From contig CM034549.1 of NCBI GenBank assembly GCA_020055645.1, forward strand, positions 18,435,930-18,499,929: a stretch of DNA of 64,000 nt. The letters are read 5' to 3'. This DNA comes from Tomocerus qinae (Eukaryota > Arthropoda > Collembola > Entomobryomorpha > Tomoceridae). Made by a program: the position numbers and the translations under genes. Shown one piece after another: positions 40,461-52,613 of this stretch. Under the pieces are notes generated by a model. It did no database searches, was not told where the DNA came from, and worked only from the letters and a program-made list of their open reading frames with translations. Positions within the stretch are counted from its first letter, which is position 1; every line of letters begins with the position of its first letter.

Positions 40461-41788
40461 TTAATCCATCCGCATCGAATGATCCTGATTTTTAATTGCA
40501 TCATACGTAAGTTGAATGAATTGCATATTCAGTTCTTCGACCGTGTTTTCAGGTAACTTACTCAGCATTCGATCCAAATTTAAAAACATCGACAGGAATT
40601 TCAATTTATCATCTTTGACAGCTTCTTGGGAGGTTTGGGCTTGTTTTCTAAGGCTGATGAACTCATCCATATTTTTCATTAGTTTTAGCGTGACATCGCT
40701 GTCGTCTTCGGAGCGCTTTCGCTTTCGGTCGGCCTTTGTAACATAAACAACATTAACTTGAAAACTTTTTAGAAGAAATACCTTTTTAGTGTAATGCTAT
40801 TAAATGTTTTTTCATACATAGCTATAGTTTGAGTCACTTTTACACTTGGTTTGAGATTTTAGTTCGGAAGTCGATGTTTCGGCTGATGTTGTAGGTAATT
40901 CATCATTTGTCGGCTGAGTGTTCGTGCTGGTGCTGTTATCAATTGTTCTAATATAAAAAATAAATAAGCAATTTTTATTTAAAATTCAATTTTTCAGGTT
41001 TGACACATTTCCGAATTATAATTTTAATACAAATATACCTGCATGTGAATTGTTTTTCAAACAGGAATTTAGCACAATCGTAGAATTTCCATGTTGCTAG
41101 CTTATCTGCATCAGTGCCCTGAGACTCCAATTCTGCTTCTGAATCTTCAGGCCCAGAATCGCCAGACTTTCCCTTTATGGAGTTCTTCTTTCGATATCGC
41201 AACGAGTCTCTCACTGACTTCCATCCCCGCTTACAAATATTTTCTGTCAAAATCAAATGGCAGCAATAAGTAAATAATTCATTATTTGCAATGACCAAAT
41301 TCCATTTGAGCAGTACATCGTTTTTCTCAGTTTTGTCCTCTCTCGTTGGCTCTAGTGGTACATTTCATCTATTACCTTACTTTTTTATACTTCTGTTATA
41401 ATCCGCCCTCATAGGTTTTGAGTGACCTTAACGTAATTGCAAATTCAAAATGTAACTTTTGTATTATGAAAATATTGATTCATTCGGATACCACAGATTA
41501 GGAAAATAGATTTAATTGCATCAACTAATGCAAACGAGAGTAGGAGTCAGTCAAATATTGTTTCCAAATTCAGTCAAATTATTTTAATTGGGTACATTTC
41601 AAAAACAATATTACATTCATACCAGGCAAATTAGTTGTAGCTGATATTTGAGTCCAGGCTGCCTCCACGGCCGAACAATTTTTATGTTCCGGATGAGACA
41701 AATCCCAAACGACAGAGTGGTCCTTAACAGCTTCAGCTATAAGTCTCTTTTGCTTATCTGTTGTTGTTTTGTCCTTTTTTGGAACCAT
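40461..41788 (-). CDS. MADF-BESS domain protein, Harbinger accessory gene, 4 exons
   Basis: Exons on minus: 41788-41623, 41243-41039, 40947-40818, 40733-40461; phases agree at each GT-AG junction, giving 257 residues. Residues about 12-110 form a MADF (Myb/SANT-like) domain, with LIAEAVKDHSVVWDLSHPEH, a C-K-R-G-W-K-S-V-R-D-S-L-R-Y motif and WKFYDCAKFLF. A Ser/Thr-rich linker and a KRKRSEDD nuclear-localisation-like stretch follow. The end matches a BESS motif (FLSMFLNLDRMLSKLP). Harbinger elements use such proteins for binding the element ends and for nuclear entry of the transposase. The reading frame has no stop or frameshift. Its stop lies 4 bp from the stop of the convergent transposase fragment. 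Confidence 0.86.
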
Positions 41789-41971
41789 ATTTTGATCAAA
41801 AATATCAAATAATTATTGGAAAAACAATGGAAACATTTGCAATGACCAATTCGCAATGTTAATGGTTGATTTGATTTGGTATGAAAGATAATAACTTTGA
41901 ATGTTGACGATAGACGCGCCCATTACATGCACGCGACAATTACGTGAGTGATTAAATACTGCGCAGCCGAT

Positions 41972-42060
41972 TTCGCTGTGAAAGAAGGGGTCTGTTTTTC
42001 ACGCGTGAAAAAAGGGTATTTTTCGCTGTGAACAGAATTTACACCGTTTTTCGCTGTGAA
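41972..42060 (+). repeat. Subterminal repeats TTCGCTGTGAA (three copies)
   Basis: TTCGCTGTGAA occurs at 41972-41982, 42022-42032 and 42050-42060, inside the right end of the Harbinger element. Short repeats near the ends are common binding sites for transposase or its Myb/MADF partner; that role is inferred. A related TTTCACGCG word occurs near both ends. Confidence 0.8.
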
Positions 42061-42137
42061 AATAAATTTAGTGTGTACTGAAAATGTGAAAAATTTGTGA
42101 AATCCAAAAAAGTTAATTTCGCCACCTTTTCACACTT

Positions 42138-42151
42138 ATGTATACCTAGCT
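42138..42151 (-). repeat. Harbinger right terminal inverted repeat
   Basis: ATGTATACCTAGCT, perfect over 14 bp against the left end. Confidence 0.92.
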
Positions 42152-42154
42152 TAA
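42152..42154. repeat. TAA target-site duplication, right
   Basis: TAA directly after the right inverted repeat, matching 39702-39704. Confidence 0.75.
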
Positions 42155-45100
42155 CGAGGTAGCAGGGTAGCTATTAATCCCAACCAAATCCAAAGTTTTG
42201 ATCTACTTTGATATACTAAGTACCATTTAGAGTGCTTCTCGTTATTAATTATTGTTTATAATTTAATCCATTATACTTCTTACAAGACTTGTGTCCGTAT
42301 CAAGTTTTCCGACTCCATTAACGTTACTCTACATCTAATTTTCAGAGACATGTAGAAAATCAATAAGTTCAACCTACACAATAAATTCAACCACCCACAA
42401 CGATACACTTTATCTAGAACACTGTTTTGATTTCCATCGCCATCTTATCCTGCGGTGTCTAAATGTTATGAGTTTATGAGACAGACTCCTTACTCAAACC
42501 AATGCTCCTTCCTTGTAGTAATTTCTGTAAAAACCCAACGAACTTGTTGTTCTTGGCAAGACATGCAATTCTCCGTTCATTTGTCTTCTCACAGACACAA
42601 TGCAGATGTTACTGCTAAACTAAATCTTCCTATTGCTCTAGTATTACTTAGTATTCTTGTTATACAAAACCCTTTGGATTTGGATTTCATTTAAGTAGCT
42701 ATCATCTAGAATTACAGTCTATCCTAATTAATTTATAGGATTTGCATAAACAAATATACTTAATTCACATCACGATGTATTGCATTATAGTTTGCATAAT
42801 TACATTTCTATGATTCTAAACATACTCTTTTCTAACTTTAGATTTGTTCCATACATTTATCGTCTTAGTAAGTCAAAGTTTGATTCTATACCTTCAATTG
42901 ACCTTCAATAATAATTGCACAATTCCGTTTTGAATATTTTAGCATCAGTCTAAATTACAATTATTATATTTGTAGGTAATTGCTTATCTATTATCTTTCA
43001 TTCTGAGACCTTAGTTGTACCTAAATCATGTTGATTGATACATACTTTGGTATTGTAGGGATAAGAAGTATTTACTATAAGCTAGGGATGATTGTTAGTG
43101 TAAATGTAATTAGTTATGTATTAATGTTGCAAATGTGTTTATTTTGATTTCACCTATAATATGTTAATTGTGGTCTGGTGGGGTGTTCTGTACAGTTGTG
43201 TGTGTGTACACCAATTTATAAACGGAAATATACAAGGTATGTACTTATTTATATGGTATTCCTTAGCATTGTATTATACTGTGAATTGTATTCTATTTAC
43301 TATACGTATTTGGTTAGATAAGCTGTAGTTCAGCTCGTATATATAAAAGAAATCACTATTTACGCATATGTAACTTGTTAGTTCCTCTCTGTGCTAGTGT
43401 GTACAATTAGTCGTCGTTACCGTTAATTGTAGTACCTCGTACTATAATATAGTTTACCAGTGAGCTCTTACTAATTCAATTCTATTCAATATATTCAATC
43501 AGTCCATATTATTAAACGACTATTATGGTTCGTTATACAATTATTTTTAGTATCTTACCTACAATAATTTATCAAGAAAACCAATTGGATTGACATTCAA
43601 TTCATCAAAGGACATAAGATACTATTTCTTTTTCGCTGTAGTCAATTTGTGCGGAATAGCCCAAAAAGTTTCACGAGCTTTATGTAATAGTATCGGCGTT
43701 TTCCTTTAAGTAGGTTGTATTATCTATATTATAATGTAAAATATCTTTTCTGTTACTTGTACGTGCTCCAGATATGATAGATGCAGCACTGGAATAATGT
43801 ATCTACTTCATTGTCAGATTGTTAATTTAGAATGTTATAAATGTGAACTACAGATCCCATCATGTCTTATCCAATTCTATGGCTGATTTACGATAAATTG
43901 TACAGAAATTGTGAATGTAGCAATGATTTGATGATTTGTATGAATGAGGTAAATCAAATCATATACTATTACTATATTATTATGATACGATGTGGTATGA
44001 TATGATTGATAATATGTAATGACGATGATGATGATATGATGATAATGAACTTAAAGAGCTTTCTAAATAAATCAAGGGAAATCCTTCTTTATTGATTGAT
44101 CACTTTGTGCCAATACACGTGCTACATCTATTCCTATACTCATATTTATCTATACCTAGTATGCATTATGCTACTAGAAATCTAATAATTGTGTAATAAA
44201 TGGAAATGTAGCGTACTAATATGCAAAAGCGTGTGGAAATGGATTGTAGCAGTAAATAAGTGTGAATAGCTAATTAGTATTCACAATCCTTTTCGGTTTG
44301 GTTTTATTTGGCTGGGTTAGCTTGGAAATGATTAGGGTGGAACATTATTGGGCAGTATCGGATTACGTTAACATAACTGCTACATACTATTACATAGTAT
44401 TCACAATCAGTTGTGAGGTGCTTTACAGCTGTGGTTGTTAGTTGGTGGGTTGATGGGCTACGAAAGCTCTACGTGCTCCGTTTACGTTTCTACGATGCTG
44501 TTATTTATTTTAACTGCTTTATAGCACTTGGAAGACTTCCGTTCCAGTGCAAAGGCAGTCAGAACCAGATTTCACCCTGCTGAAGCATTCCCTGAATAAA
44601 TACACACATGCACACTTCCAGCTTTAACCACACATATACACATAGCTATGGTTTTGTAGTTTTGCACAAAGTAATGGTGTTGCATACATAGCATAGAATG
44701 TGGCTGGGTAATACATTGTAATAGAATGGGGAACAAAATGTATGAGTAAAAGTACATAAAGATGAACAGAAGCATGTCGGAGCTAAAATAGCACATACTA
44801 ACGGCAATAACGTAGTAAAATAGAGAGTAAAGCAAAGCGAGGGATTCCATATTATTTCCTTTCGACAATTTTCCGGAAAATTTAACGCGGACAGCGTTAA
44901 AAGTCTATATATCTATGTGCTCAAGTAGTTCAACTTGAATTGACTACCCGTCCCATATATTTCCCTGCTCGTAGCCAAAGGAGAGCCAAAGAGGAGGCGA
45001 ACCCGGGAGAGAGTCACCACTATAAACATACTACCTTAAGGTAAGACCTGTATATATATTTATAATAATAATATTATAGTATAGTTGGTGAATGGAGATT

Positions 45101-46748
45101 TAAAGGGAGAGCATATGCATTGTCGGGAAGAGCAACAGCATTTTATACTTTGGAAGAGAAAGCCGAGTGAAGATACGTGAGGGAGCATTGGCAATGTTAT
45201 GCTATTTTCTGTCGACTGAACTCAAGTGAGTTTAAGTGTAGTCTAAGTAGCAGAGTACCCCCCGGAGTCCCGGATCCATTTCCCTGGCAAACTAAGCTAA
45301 AGTCATGTAATCTAATGGAATGTAGCATAAACTAACATCAAGAGCAGAGTTAACGTAATAAGTAAAGCTAAGCTAACATAAGTAACTGAAAAGCAACACA
45401 AATCAGACTACGTAGTCTATGTCCAGGATATAATATACTAAATTCTACCTGCATAATTGTGGATACTGCTATATGTTGTTAGAAATATATAAATAAGACT
45501 ATACCTATGCAGGTAAATGATATTGTAATGAAATGCAGAGACAGCGCTAGAGATCTCTGCGTATTATGCATATGACTTGCAATTGCAATTAGAATTGTGT
45601 TCTTTAGTGAGAAGTGACTCACGGGTAGTAGAACTGAAATCAAGTCAAGTGCGCACTAAACTGCCCAAGTCATCCCTAAAGATAGGTAAACAAACTCTGC
45701 ATGAAGCTGAAGGGAAATTGCCTGGCAAAAGCAAATAGTTCGAAATGAGAATTGCTCACTCTTCTCTAGTTATTTACCTTGGAAAGTCCAGTCAATTTTC
45801 AGTGTACGAGATACGCCGTATTCTGGGACGCATACAAACAAACTAACAAGCTTGCTTTGCCGTATTTAAGCAAAGCAACCGCCAAGGAAAGTGGCAACTT
45901 CCTGCAGCATAGAGAAAATGAGTGATGGAGAAAGCGCAGAGAAAGTCAATTTCAAATTTCAAGTGTGAGTTTCTGTGGGTGGATGCGGCTTTTGAGGTGA
46001 AAATGTACTTAAACCCGGAGCAGTCCAATTAAGGCGGCATTTCACAACTCCCAGTCGGATATTACCGACTCTCTATCCCCACATCGCTTTTGCTTTGGGA
46101 CTTATTTGCAAAGAGATTCGATGACTCTTTGTTAGATCGGATATTGTGGTCGCTCCCTTTAAACAGTTCAGTGACTAAAATGGATTTCCCACCACATGCC
46201 AGTCCTTGGTTAAGTAAAGATGCAATCAAATCCTCCCCACTTTCTAGTGACAAAACTGAATTCCATGCTAATTACGTATTTGGATTGTATAATCATTTCT
46301 CTCTTGCTCTCCCATTTATAAAGGTTTACAATATTCATGGCGTATATTTTCATTATGCTTGAAAGATGTCCAGAATACATGAAAATCTGCGTCTTCAAGA
46401 TTTCTGATGAGTCCTTGAATTACACCTATCCTTGGATTACACCTCTCTTCAAACCTTGAGACTTTGTAAGCCATGCTCCTGTTGATGGGGATACAGGGAA
46501 TCATGCCTACTACTTGCATCAAATCAATCATGTATCAAAAAACTCATGAAATTATTTTCATTTCATAATAACAAGGCTCATAATATTATGCTAACCTTCG
46601 TCTAATGATCCTCAAGATTCGTTTTAGAATCGGTGATTGGTACCGATAATTGAGGACGTGAGTAGCCCTAGAATCTGAGACGAAGGTCAGCACATGAGCC
46701 GACTAAGTCGATCCTATATCTTTCAAATTAGAGAGTGCAAAAAGAATC
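42155..46748. other. Intergenic region between the Harbinger element and the CAP cluster
   Basis: No gene is recognised. A stretch rich in ATGATA/GATGAT words lies at 43930-44050. GC is locally higher around 44990-45010 and 45255-45285. From about 46485 onward the sequence belongs to the tandem duplication that includes the CAP genes and holds the presumed promoter of the first one. Confidence 0.7.
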
Positions 46749-47474
46749 ATGGATTTCGGGAGTGTTCCAAGAGCTTGTGGTCTGCTGCTTGTGGTTTTAA
46801 ATATCGTACAAGTAGAATCGTTTCTGGAGGCTGGTCTCAAGGCTCATAACGAATACAGAGCTAGACACGATGCTCAACCATTACGATTAGATGTTAAAGT
46901 ATGGATTAACTGATGTACTGCACAATTTTTAAGAATGAAATTGAATTATTCAACAGGAATAAAATATTTCTTGCATTCAAAACAGGCAACACAGTTTGCA
47001 AGAAAGCATGCGGTATATATGGCGAAGACAGGCAATTTTGGGCCCAGCAAAGAGAGGGGAAATAAATATGGAGAGAATATTTACTCTTACTCGGTTTCTG
47101 GGCTAAAACTACCCCACGATGAAACGATCTTGAATATGGCCATTAAGTCTTGGTACAATGAAATGAAAGGTCATGACATAAAAAGTGCTGCATCCTCAAA
47201 AAAGATAAGACATTTTACTCAGCTAGTGTGGAAAGGCTCAAAATTACTTGGAATGGCAGTGGAACGAAATGCTGAAGGAAACAAAGCTTATGTTGTTGCA
47301 ATTTACAGTCCACCAGGAAATATCAATCTGTCAAGATCAAAAGATGGTCATTCATATGGAGACAATGTTGGCCTTGTAGACTGTGGCGCTGTGTCAATAT
47401 CCTCTCATATGCAATGGGCCACTATGATTGCGTGTCTCCTTGTAACAATACTTCATCATTTCACTAACAAATAA
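46749..47474 (+). CDS. Secreted GAPR-1-like CAP protein, copy A
   Basis: Exon 1 is 46749-46898 (150 nt), exon 2 is 46986-47474; the intron is phase 0 (gtatgg to aaaacag). The 212-residue product has a signal peptide (GLLLVVLNIVQVES), then a CAP domain with KAHNEYRARHDAQPL, YGENIY (Glu80), WYNEM (Glu109), RHFTQLVWKGSKLLG (His126) and YSPPGN. It ends with a hydrophobic stretch (MIACLLVTILHHF) that suggests a GPI-anchor signal. The first tetrad position holds Pro70 instead of His. CAP proteins of this type bind lipids or sterols or act outside the cell; the specific role here is unknown. The start is chosen because all four paralogues share this ATG and a 150-nt first exon. Confidence 0.9.
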
Positions 47475-48460
47475 TACTAACCTTAAGGAATCAAACATGG
47501 ACACTTGAGTTTATAAAATGCTAACCAATTCATGGCTAATTACAAAAATTGTGAATTATAATTTTTAAATTTGTGGTGAGTTCCGCAATTTAATGTCTGA
47601 ACACCGATTAAAGAAAACCTCATTATTGTTAATACATCTAGTTTTTCATTGATAATTTACCCTGGACATACTTGGAATCAATCTGGGGGGTTCAACAGTC
47701 AAGCTTAATGTAAAATTCACTAACAATGTATAAATTGTATGAATTTTTCTGCATTCCCTGTACTGAAGGTCTATTTAGTACATTTTGGTAACCATAAATT
47801 CATATTGGAAAAGGGAAACTAAAATGTAAACTTTATTTTCATATATTTATTGTAAATTCCAAGTAAATTACTCAGTATACCTGATGACCCAGGCATGACC
47901 TCGTATAGACAAGTGTTGACTATCTGTAATGTAATAATGTACCTACTATAGGAAAGAAAAAAGTGAAGATATCTGAAAAGCTACAAAGTTAAAGAGAAAG
48001 TAAGGTATGAGTAGTTATCCAAGAAAGATTCTTTCAAAGATCAAAGTAGTGGATTTGGATTATTAGACTGTTAGAAATAACACTGTAGCAGTTTTTGTAC
48101 ATAATTATGACAGTTATTTGGAAGGAAAGCGGATTGCCATTCCGAAATAGCGTTCAGAGCCTAAAGCACGTAATTCGTAAAGCATCAACATTTGAGGAGA
48201 GCAACACTTCTTCCCACCTTCTATTGCTGCGGGATGAAGAGTGTAGACTGTAGAGTGCTCGAGTTGAGGGTAAAGTAAAGTAACTTGACCTTGAGATTTC
48301 GTTGTAATGTTCCTGTTGGTGGGGATACATGGAATCATGTCTATTTGCATCAAATCAATCATGTATCAAAAAAATCATGAAAAAATATTTATTTCATAAT
48401 CAAAGATTTCATAATAATAGTACTTTATCTAATCTAAATTCAGAGATTACAAAAAGAATC

Positions 48461-49192
48461 ATGGATTTCGGAAATGTTCTAAGAGCCGGTGGTTTGTTGC
48501 TTGTATTTTTAAATATCGTACAAGTAGAGTCGTTTCTACAGGCTGGTCTTAGAGCTCATAACAAATACAGGGCCATCCATGACGCTGAACCATTACGATT
48601 AGATATTAAAGTATAGATTAACTGATGTACTGCACAATGTTTAGAATGAAATTAATTATAGACAGGAATAAAATGTTTCTCGAATTCAAAACAGGCAACA
48701 CAGTTTGCAAGAAAGCATGCGCTGTATATGGTGGAGACAGGCAACTTTTATCCCATCAAGGAAAAGAGAGGTGTATATGGAGAGAATATTTACTCTTACA
48801 CGGTTACTGGGAAGAGACTACCCCATGATGAAACGCTCCTGAATATGGCCATTAAGTCTTGGTACGATGAAATGAAAGGTTATGACTTCAAAAAACCTGG
48901 ACCCAAAACGAGTCAAAAAAAGATAAGACATTTTACTCAGCTAGTGTGGAAAGGCTCAAAATTACTTGGAATGGCAGTGGAACGAAATGCTAAAGGAAAC
49001 AAAGCTTATGTTGTTGCAATTTACAGTCCACCAGGAAATGTCAAAAACGCAAGGGGAAAGGAGGGTAACCAATATGGAGAAAATGTTGGCCTTGTAGACT
49101 GTGGCGCTGTGTCAATATCTTCTTACAGGCAATGGGCCACTATGATTGTGTGTCTCCTTGCAATACTACTTCATCATTTCACAGACAAATAA
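48461..49192 (+). CDS. Secreted GAPR-1-like CAP protein, copy B
   Basis: Exon 1 is 48461-48610 (150 nt), exon 2 is 48695-49192; 215 residues. It has the same design as copy A: a signal peptide (GLLLVFLNIVQVES), the CAP core with YGENIY (Glu80), WYDEM (Glu109), RHFTQLVW (His129), the YSPPGN motif and a hydrophobic C-terminal tail. Tetrad position 70 is Pro, as in copy A. The segment at about 48920-49040 is almost identical to copy A, so the pair is either a recent duplicate or was recently homogenised. The open frame at 48625-48828 over the intron and exon 2 is only a shadow. Confidence 0.9.
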
Positions 49193-51336
49193 TACTAAAC
49201 TTAAGGAATGAAGCATGAACATCATGGCTAATTACATCATGGCTAAACATTGTGAATTTTAAATTTGTGGTGGAATTCTGCAATTTAATTTTTTAACACC
49301 GAATAAAGTAAACCTCATTATTGTATTAACATGCAATATATACAGACCTAGTTAATTGCAAATTTTACACTGGACAAACTCCCAACAAATGCTCTGGGTT
49401 AAACAGTCAAACTTAAACACAGAAATGTAAAATTCGGAAGCAATGTACTTGATGTAATTTTTATTTTCATTGCCTGTCCTGAAGGTCTATTTAGTACATT
49501 TTGGTAACCACAAATTCATATTGGACAAGGGAAACAATATTGTAAAAATATTTAGTACTTGTTTGTTTATTTCAGTATTGATTCTACGTTCTTTGAAATT
49601 TACTCAGTATAACTCAGACATGACTTCGTATAGATAAGTGTTGACTATCTGTAATGTAGTAAAGTACTATAGGAAAGCAAAAAGTGAAGATATCTGAAAA
49701 AGCTACAAAGTTGAAGAGAAAGTAAGGTATGAGTAGTTATCCTAGGAAGATAGTGTATTTTGGTTATTAGACGGTAGAAATAACGCTTGGGGTAATAGCA
49801 GTTTTTGTACATAGAGATTATGATAGTTATTTGGAAGGAAAGCGGATTGCCATTCCGAAATAGCGTTTAGAGCCTAAAGCACTTAATTCGCAAAGCATTT
49901 GAGGAGAGCAACACTTCTTGCCACCTTCTATTGCTTTGGGATGAAGAGTGTGGAGTGGAGGGTAAAGTGCTAAGTATGTCAGGATTGTGGTGCACACAGA
50001 GCTATTGGGACTGACAAATAGAGAGTTGAGCCAAAACCACATGTAAATTGCATTATAGGATATCATAATGATATCATATCCGCCATCCACTTTCCTCAAC
50101 TTTCCTCGTTTCACTTTTTCCGCCTCGTTTCCCTTCCCACTACTCTATTTATCTGTACACAGAGACTCAAGTCTGCCTCAATAAAGTCAAACCAGCCAAA
50201 CCAACAACCAACTGATGTCTCTGTTGCTCTTACTCTGTCAGTCCTCCTCCAGCTAAGTAAGCAAGAACTACTACTTACATAATAATGATACCTAAGAAGA
50301 TTCCACGCAAAGAGGTTAAACGGATAGGAGACGATAAAAGCACCGGTAGCTAATGTTCCTCACTTAAGCATATCTATACACTTCTTTTTCAGATTGGCTA
50401 TCTACCATCTTCTTAAAACGCATACCACCAGCCACACTACTCTCCCCATTAATATCTAGATACTCTCCAACTCATACTACAAACCTAGTATACATTGTTC
50501 GCAGATTATGTATACTCTTCCTGCCTTATGAAACCCAAAACGACCTCTTCTATACGTTCTAAAGTACCTATTTTTGGAATTTAGTCAAGAAAACTAGGAG
50601 AAAAGTGTGCAGTTTGATTCTACTTTGTATTTAGTTCCAGCTGACTACATGGGCTACAAGCATTAATATTACACACGTGTGCAGGTGTCTCGCTCCTCTC
50701 TTACTACTTACGATGCTACTACCAAAATGATCACACCAACTGCGCTCCGTATTTTTAAATGACAATATTTTGTCCCTCTAAGTTAGAAGGAACAAAAGCT
50801 TTTCTGCACGATCCGATTCACGATGCACATTAATTGTTTATATTATTTTTTCTTTAAAATTACAATGCGTTTGCTGGTGGGGTCAAATTCTGATCCACCG
50901 TGCAGTTTGTCCGGGAGGTTATCAAAGGTATTTGTATTTGTGATACCAGTCTTTGGTGTATCGTAGAAAATTTAAGGTTGTCATTATTATGTCATTTCGG
51001 CATTCAATAATAACAATATTTATTCAAGATTATCATTTGATCAGGATAGTGCTACCAACCTCAAACAGGTACTCTATGTATTAGTATGTATAGTGTTTAT
51101 GCACTGGAAAGACTGGAATGCTTTGGTGGAAATCTAAATAATACAAAGGTGAGTGTCTCCTGGACCAGTCTGAGATTAATTTCAATGGAGTTGCGCTTTA
51201 TTGTACAAAAATTTTCTCTTTTAGATAGTACTTCGCTGGATTGTACAGTATTATTTTTGAAATATTCCCAATAACTAATTGTTTGGTTTGATAAACAAAA
51301 TTAAATCCTGTTTCTTTTAGTTCGTTATGCTGTTCA
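49193..51336. other. Spacer between the plus-strand and minus-strand CAP genes
   Basis: Up to about 50100 this is the 3' part of duplication unit 2. The rest is unique AT-rich sequence in which I see no gene. Confidence 0.7.
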
Positions 51337-52104
51337 TTATTTCGGTTGGGTAATTACTAGCTTGGTAGAGAATAACATTGTGAGTAGAGACACAATTTTG
51401 GTAGTCCATTGTAGCTGGGACGATTTTGATTCACTCGATCCGGGTGGCCCACCCCTCGCTTTTGCACCACCAACTCGAAAAACATTTCCTGCGTATGCTT
51501 TATTGAAATTTCCAGGTGGACTGTACTCGGCAACAACAACAACTTTGTTTCCTTCAGCATTTCGTTTCACGGCTATTCCAAATAATTTAGAGCCTTTCCA
51601 CACTACCTGAGTAAAATGTCCTATCATTTTCTTAGGAACCAATGGGGATCCAGGATGGTTGAAGTCATAATCTTTTATTTCATTGTACCATGCGGTAACC
51701 GCTATCTTTACAATCGCTGTATCGTCGGGTAATGATGATGATCCTTTCATAGTGAAAAGATTCTCTCCGTATTCCATTCCTCTGTTTTTGCTGTGTTCCA
51801 ACTTGGGTAACCCTATCAAAATTTCTGCATAGGTTTCTGCAAATTTTGTTGCCTATTTTGAAAGGAAACATCACATTAAATTTTACTCATGTTGCACTTC
51901 AACTCAATTGTAACAAATCGTGTAATGCATCGGTTAATTATTAGAATTCCGTACTTTGTCATCTAGCTGTAAAGGTGGAACACCGTGTTTAGCTCTGTAT
52001 TCATTATGAGCTTTGAGAGCAGCCTCTTGAAAGGACACTGCTTGTACGATATTTAAAACTACAAGCAGCAGAGCACAGCATCTTAGAACATTCCCGAAAT
52101 CCAT
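51337..52104 (-). CDS. Secreted GAPR-1-like CAP protein, copy C
   Basis: Exon 1 is 52104-51955 (150 nt), exon 2 is 51852-51337; the intron is phase 0. The 221-residue product has a signal peptide (ALLLVVLNIVQAVS), then KAHNEYRAKHGVPPL, a complete CAP tetrad (His70 in LEHSKNRG, Glu80 in YGENLF, Glu108 in WYNEI, His129 in GHFTQVVWKGSK) and YSPPGN. After the CAP core comes a Gly/Ser-rich segment (GGAKARGGPPGSSESKSS) not found in the other copies, then a hydrophobic tail followed by a few polar residues. It is a close paralogue of copy E and, unlike copies A and B, has the full tetrad. Confidence 0.88.
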
Positions 52105-52613
52105 GACTCTTTTCCTATGATATCGATTTCCTGAATGGTAATGAACGGATTGACAAGTTAATATTGGACAATAATAAATTATTCCCAGACTTGGTTAGTG
52201 AATTGGCTTTCATTCATTCTGATTCTGAGTACCAAGATGTCTCGATTATAATACCGATTAAGTGATCAGTAAGTGATTAGTGCAGCCTCTTTCTCCAGCC
52301 AGTTTGACGTTTGGGTGTATTCTGTTAACTTTTAGCTGGGGAAATTCCGGGGGTCATGGGTACAGCCGGCATTGATTTCGCCGAAGCCTGTATCTAGTTT
52401 TCTTTTTCACTGGCTGCAGAAAGAGAGCAAAATATGCTAAACATGCTATTTCACCTCCTGGGGCTTCACCTGGGGCCTATTTCACCGTTATTTTGCACTT
52501 TGCAAAATTTTTGTTCAGAAATTGAGCTCAATGGTGTATGAAAGTGCAACTGACCGCGAAAATTCACTTTGAACACTAATTTACGCTTTGCATCGGTTTG
52601 CATAAAAACTAAA

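Larger units (their letters stand above)
39705..42151. mobile_element. PIF/Harbinger-type DNA transposon with deleted transposase
   Basis: The element is bounded by perfect 14-bp terminal inverted repeats and flanked on both sides by TAA, a 3-bp target duplication of the TWA kind used by PIF/Harbinger. It carries the N-terminal part of a Harbinger transposase on plus and a four-exon MADF-BESS gene on minus, the usual two-gene content of the superfamily. The DDE nuclease domain is absent, so the copy cannot be autonomous. The right end holds three TTCGCTGTGAA subterminal repeats. The intact repeats and target duplication indicate a transposition unit rather than a random relic. Confidence 0.9.
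46485..50100 (+). repeat. Tandem duplication, two units of about 1.75-1.85 kb, each with one CAP gene
   Basis: The 5' flank at 46485-46570 (ATCAAATCAATCATGTATCA and neighbours) recurs at 48322-48405. The CAP gene at 46749-47474 corresponds to that at 48461-49192. The 3' flank with GGTCTATTTAGTACATTTTG recurs at about 47770 and 49483, and the block at 48118-48240 recurs at 49827-49950. Unit 1 is about 46485-48320, unit 2 about 48320-50100. Divergence is low in the coding exons and higher, with small indels, in the flanks. Confidence 0.85.

Noticed and set aside
48625-48828. Open frame over the intron and exon 2 of CAP copy B
   Set aside because: It is a shifted-frame reading of the real second exon (48695-49192).
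48114-50114. Two similar minus-strand open frames in the duplicated 3' flanks (sharing GGKKCCSPQML and RYFGMAIRFPSK)
   Set aside because: They are similar because the DNA is duplicated. Differences between the copies are mostly amino-acid-changing (A/K, Y/C, R/S, E/K), with one 6-bp indel, which is not the pattern of a constrained coding sequence.
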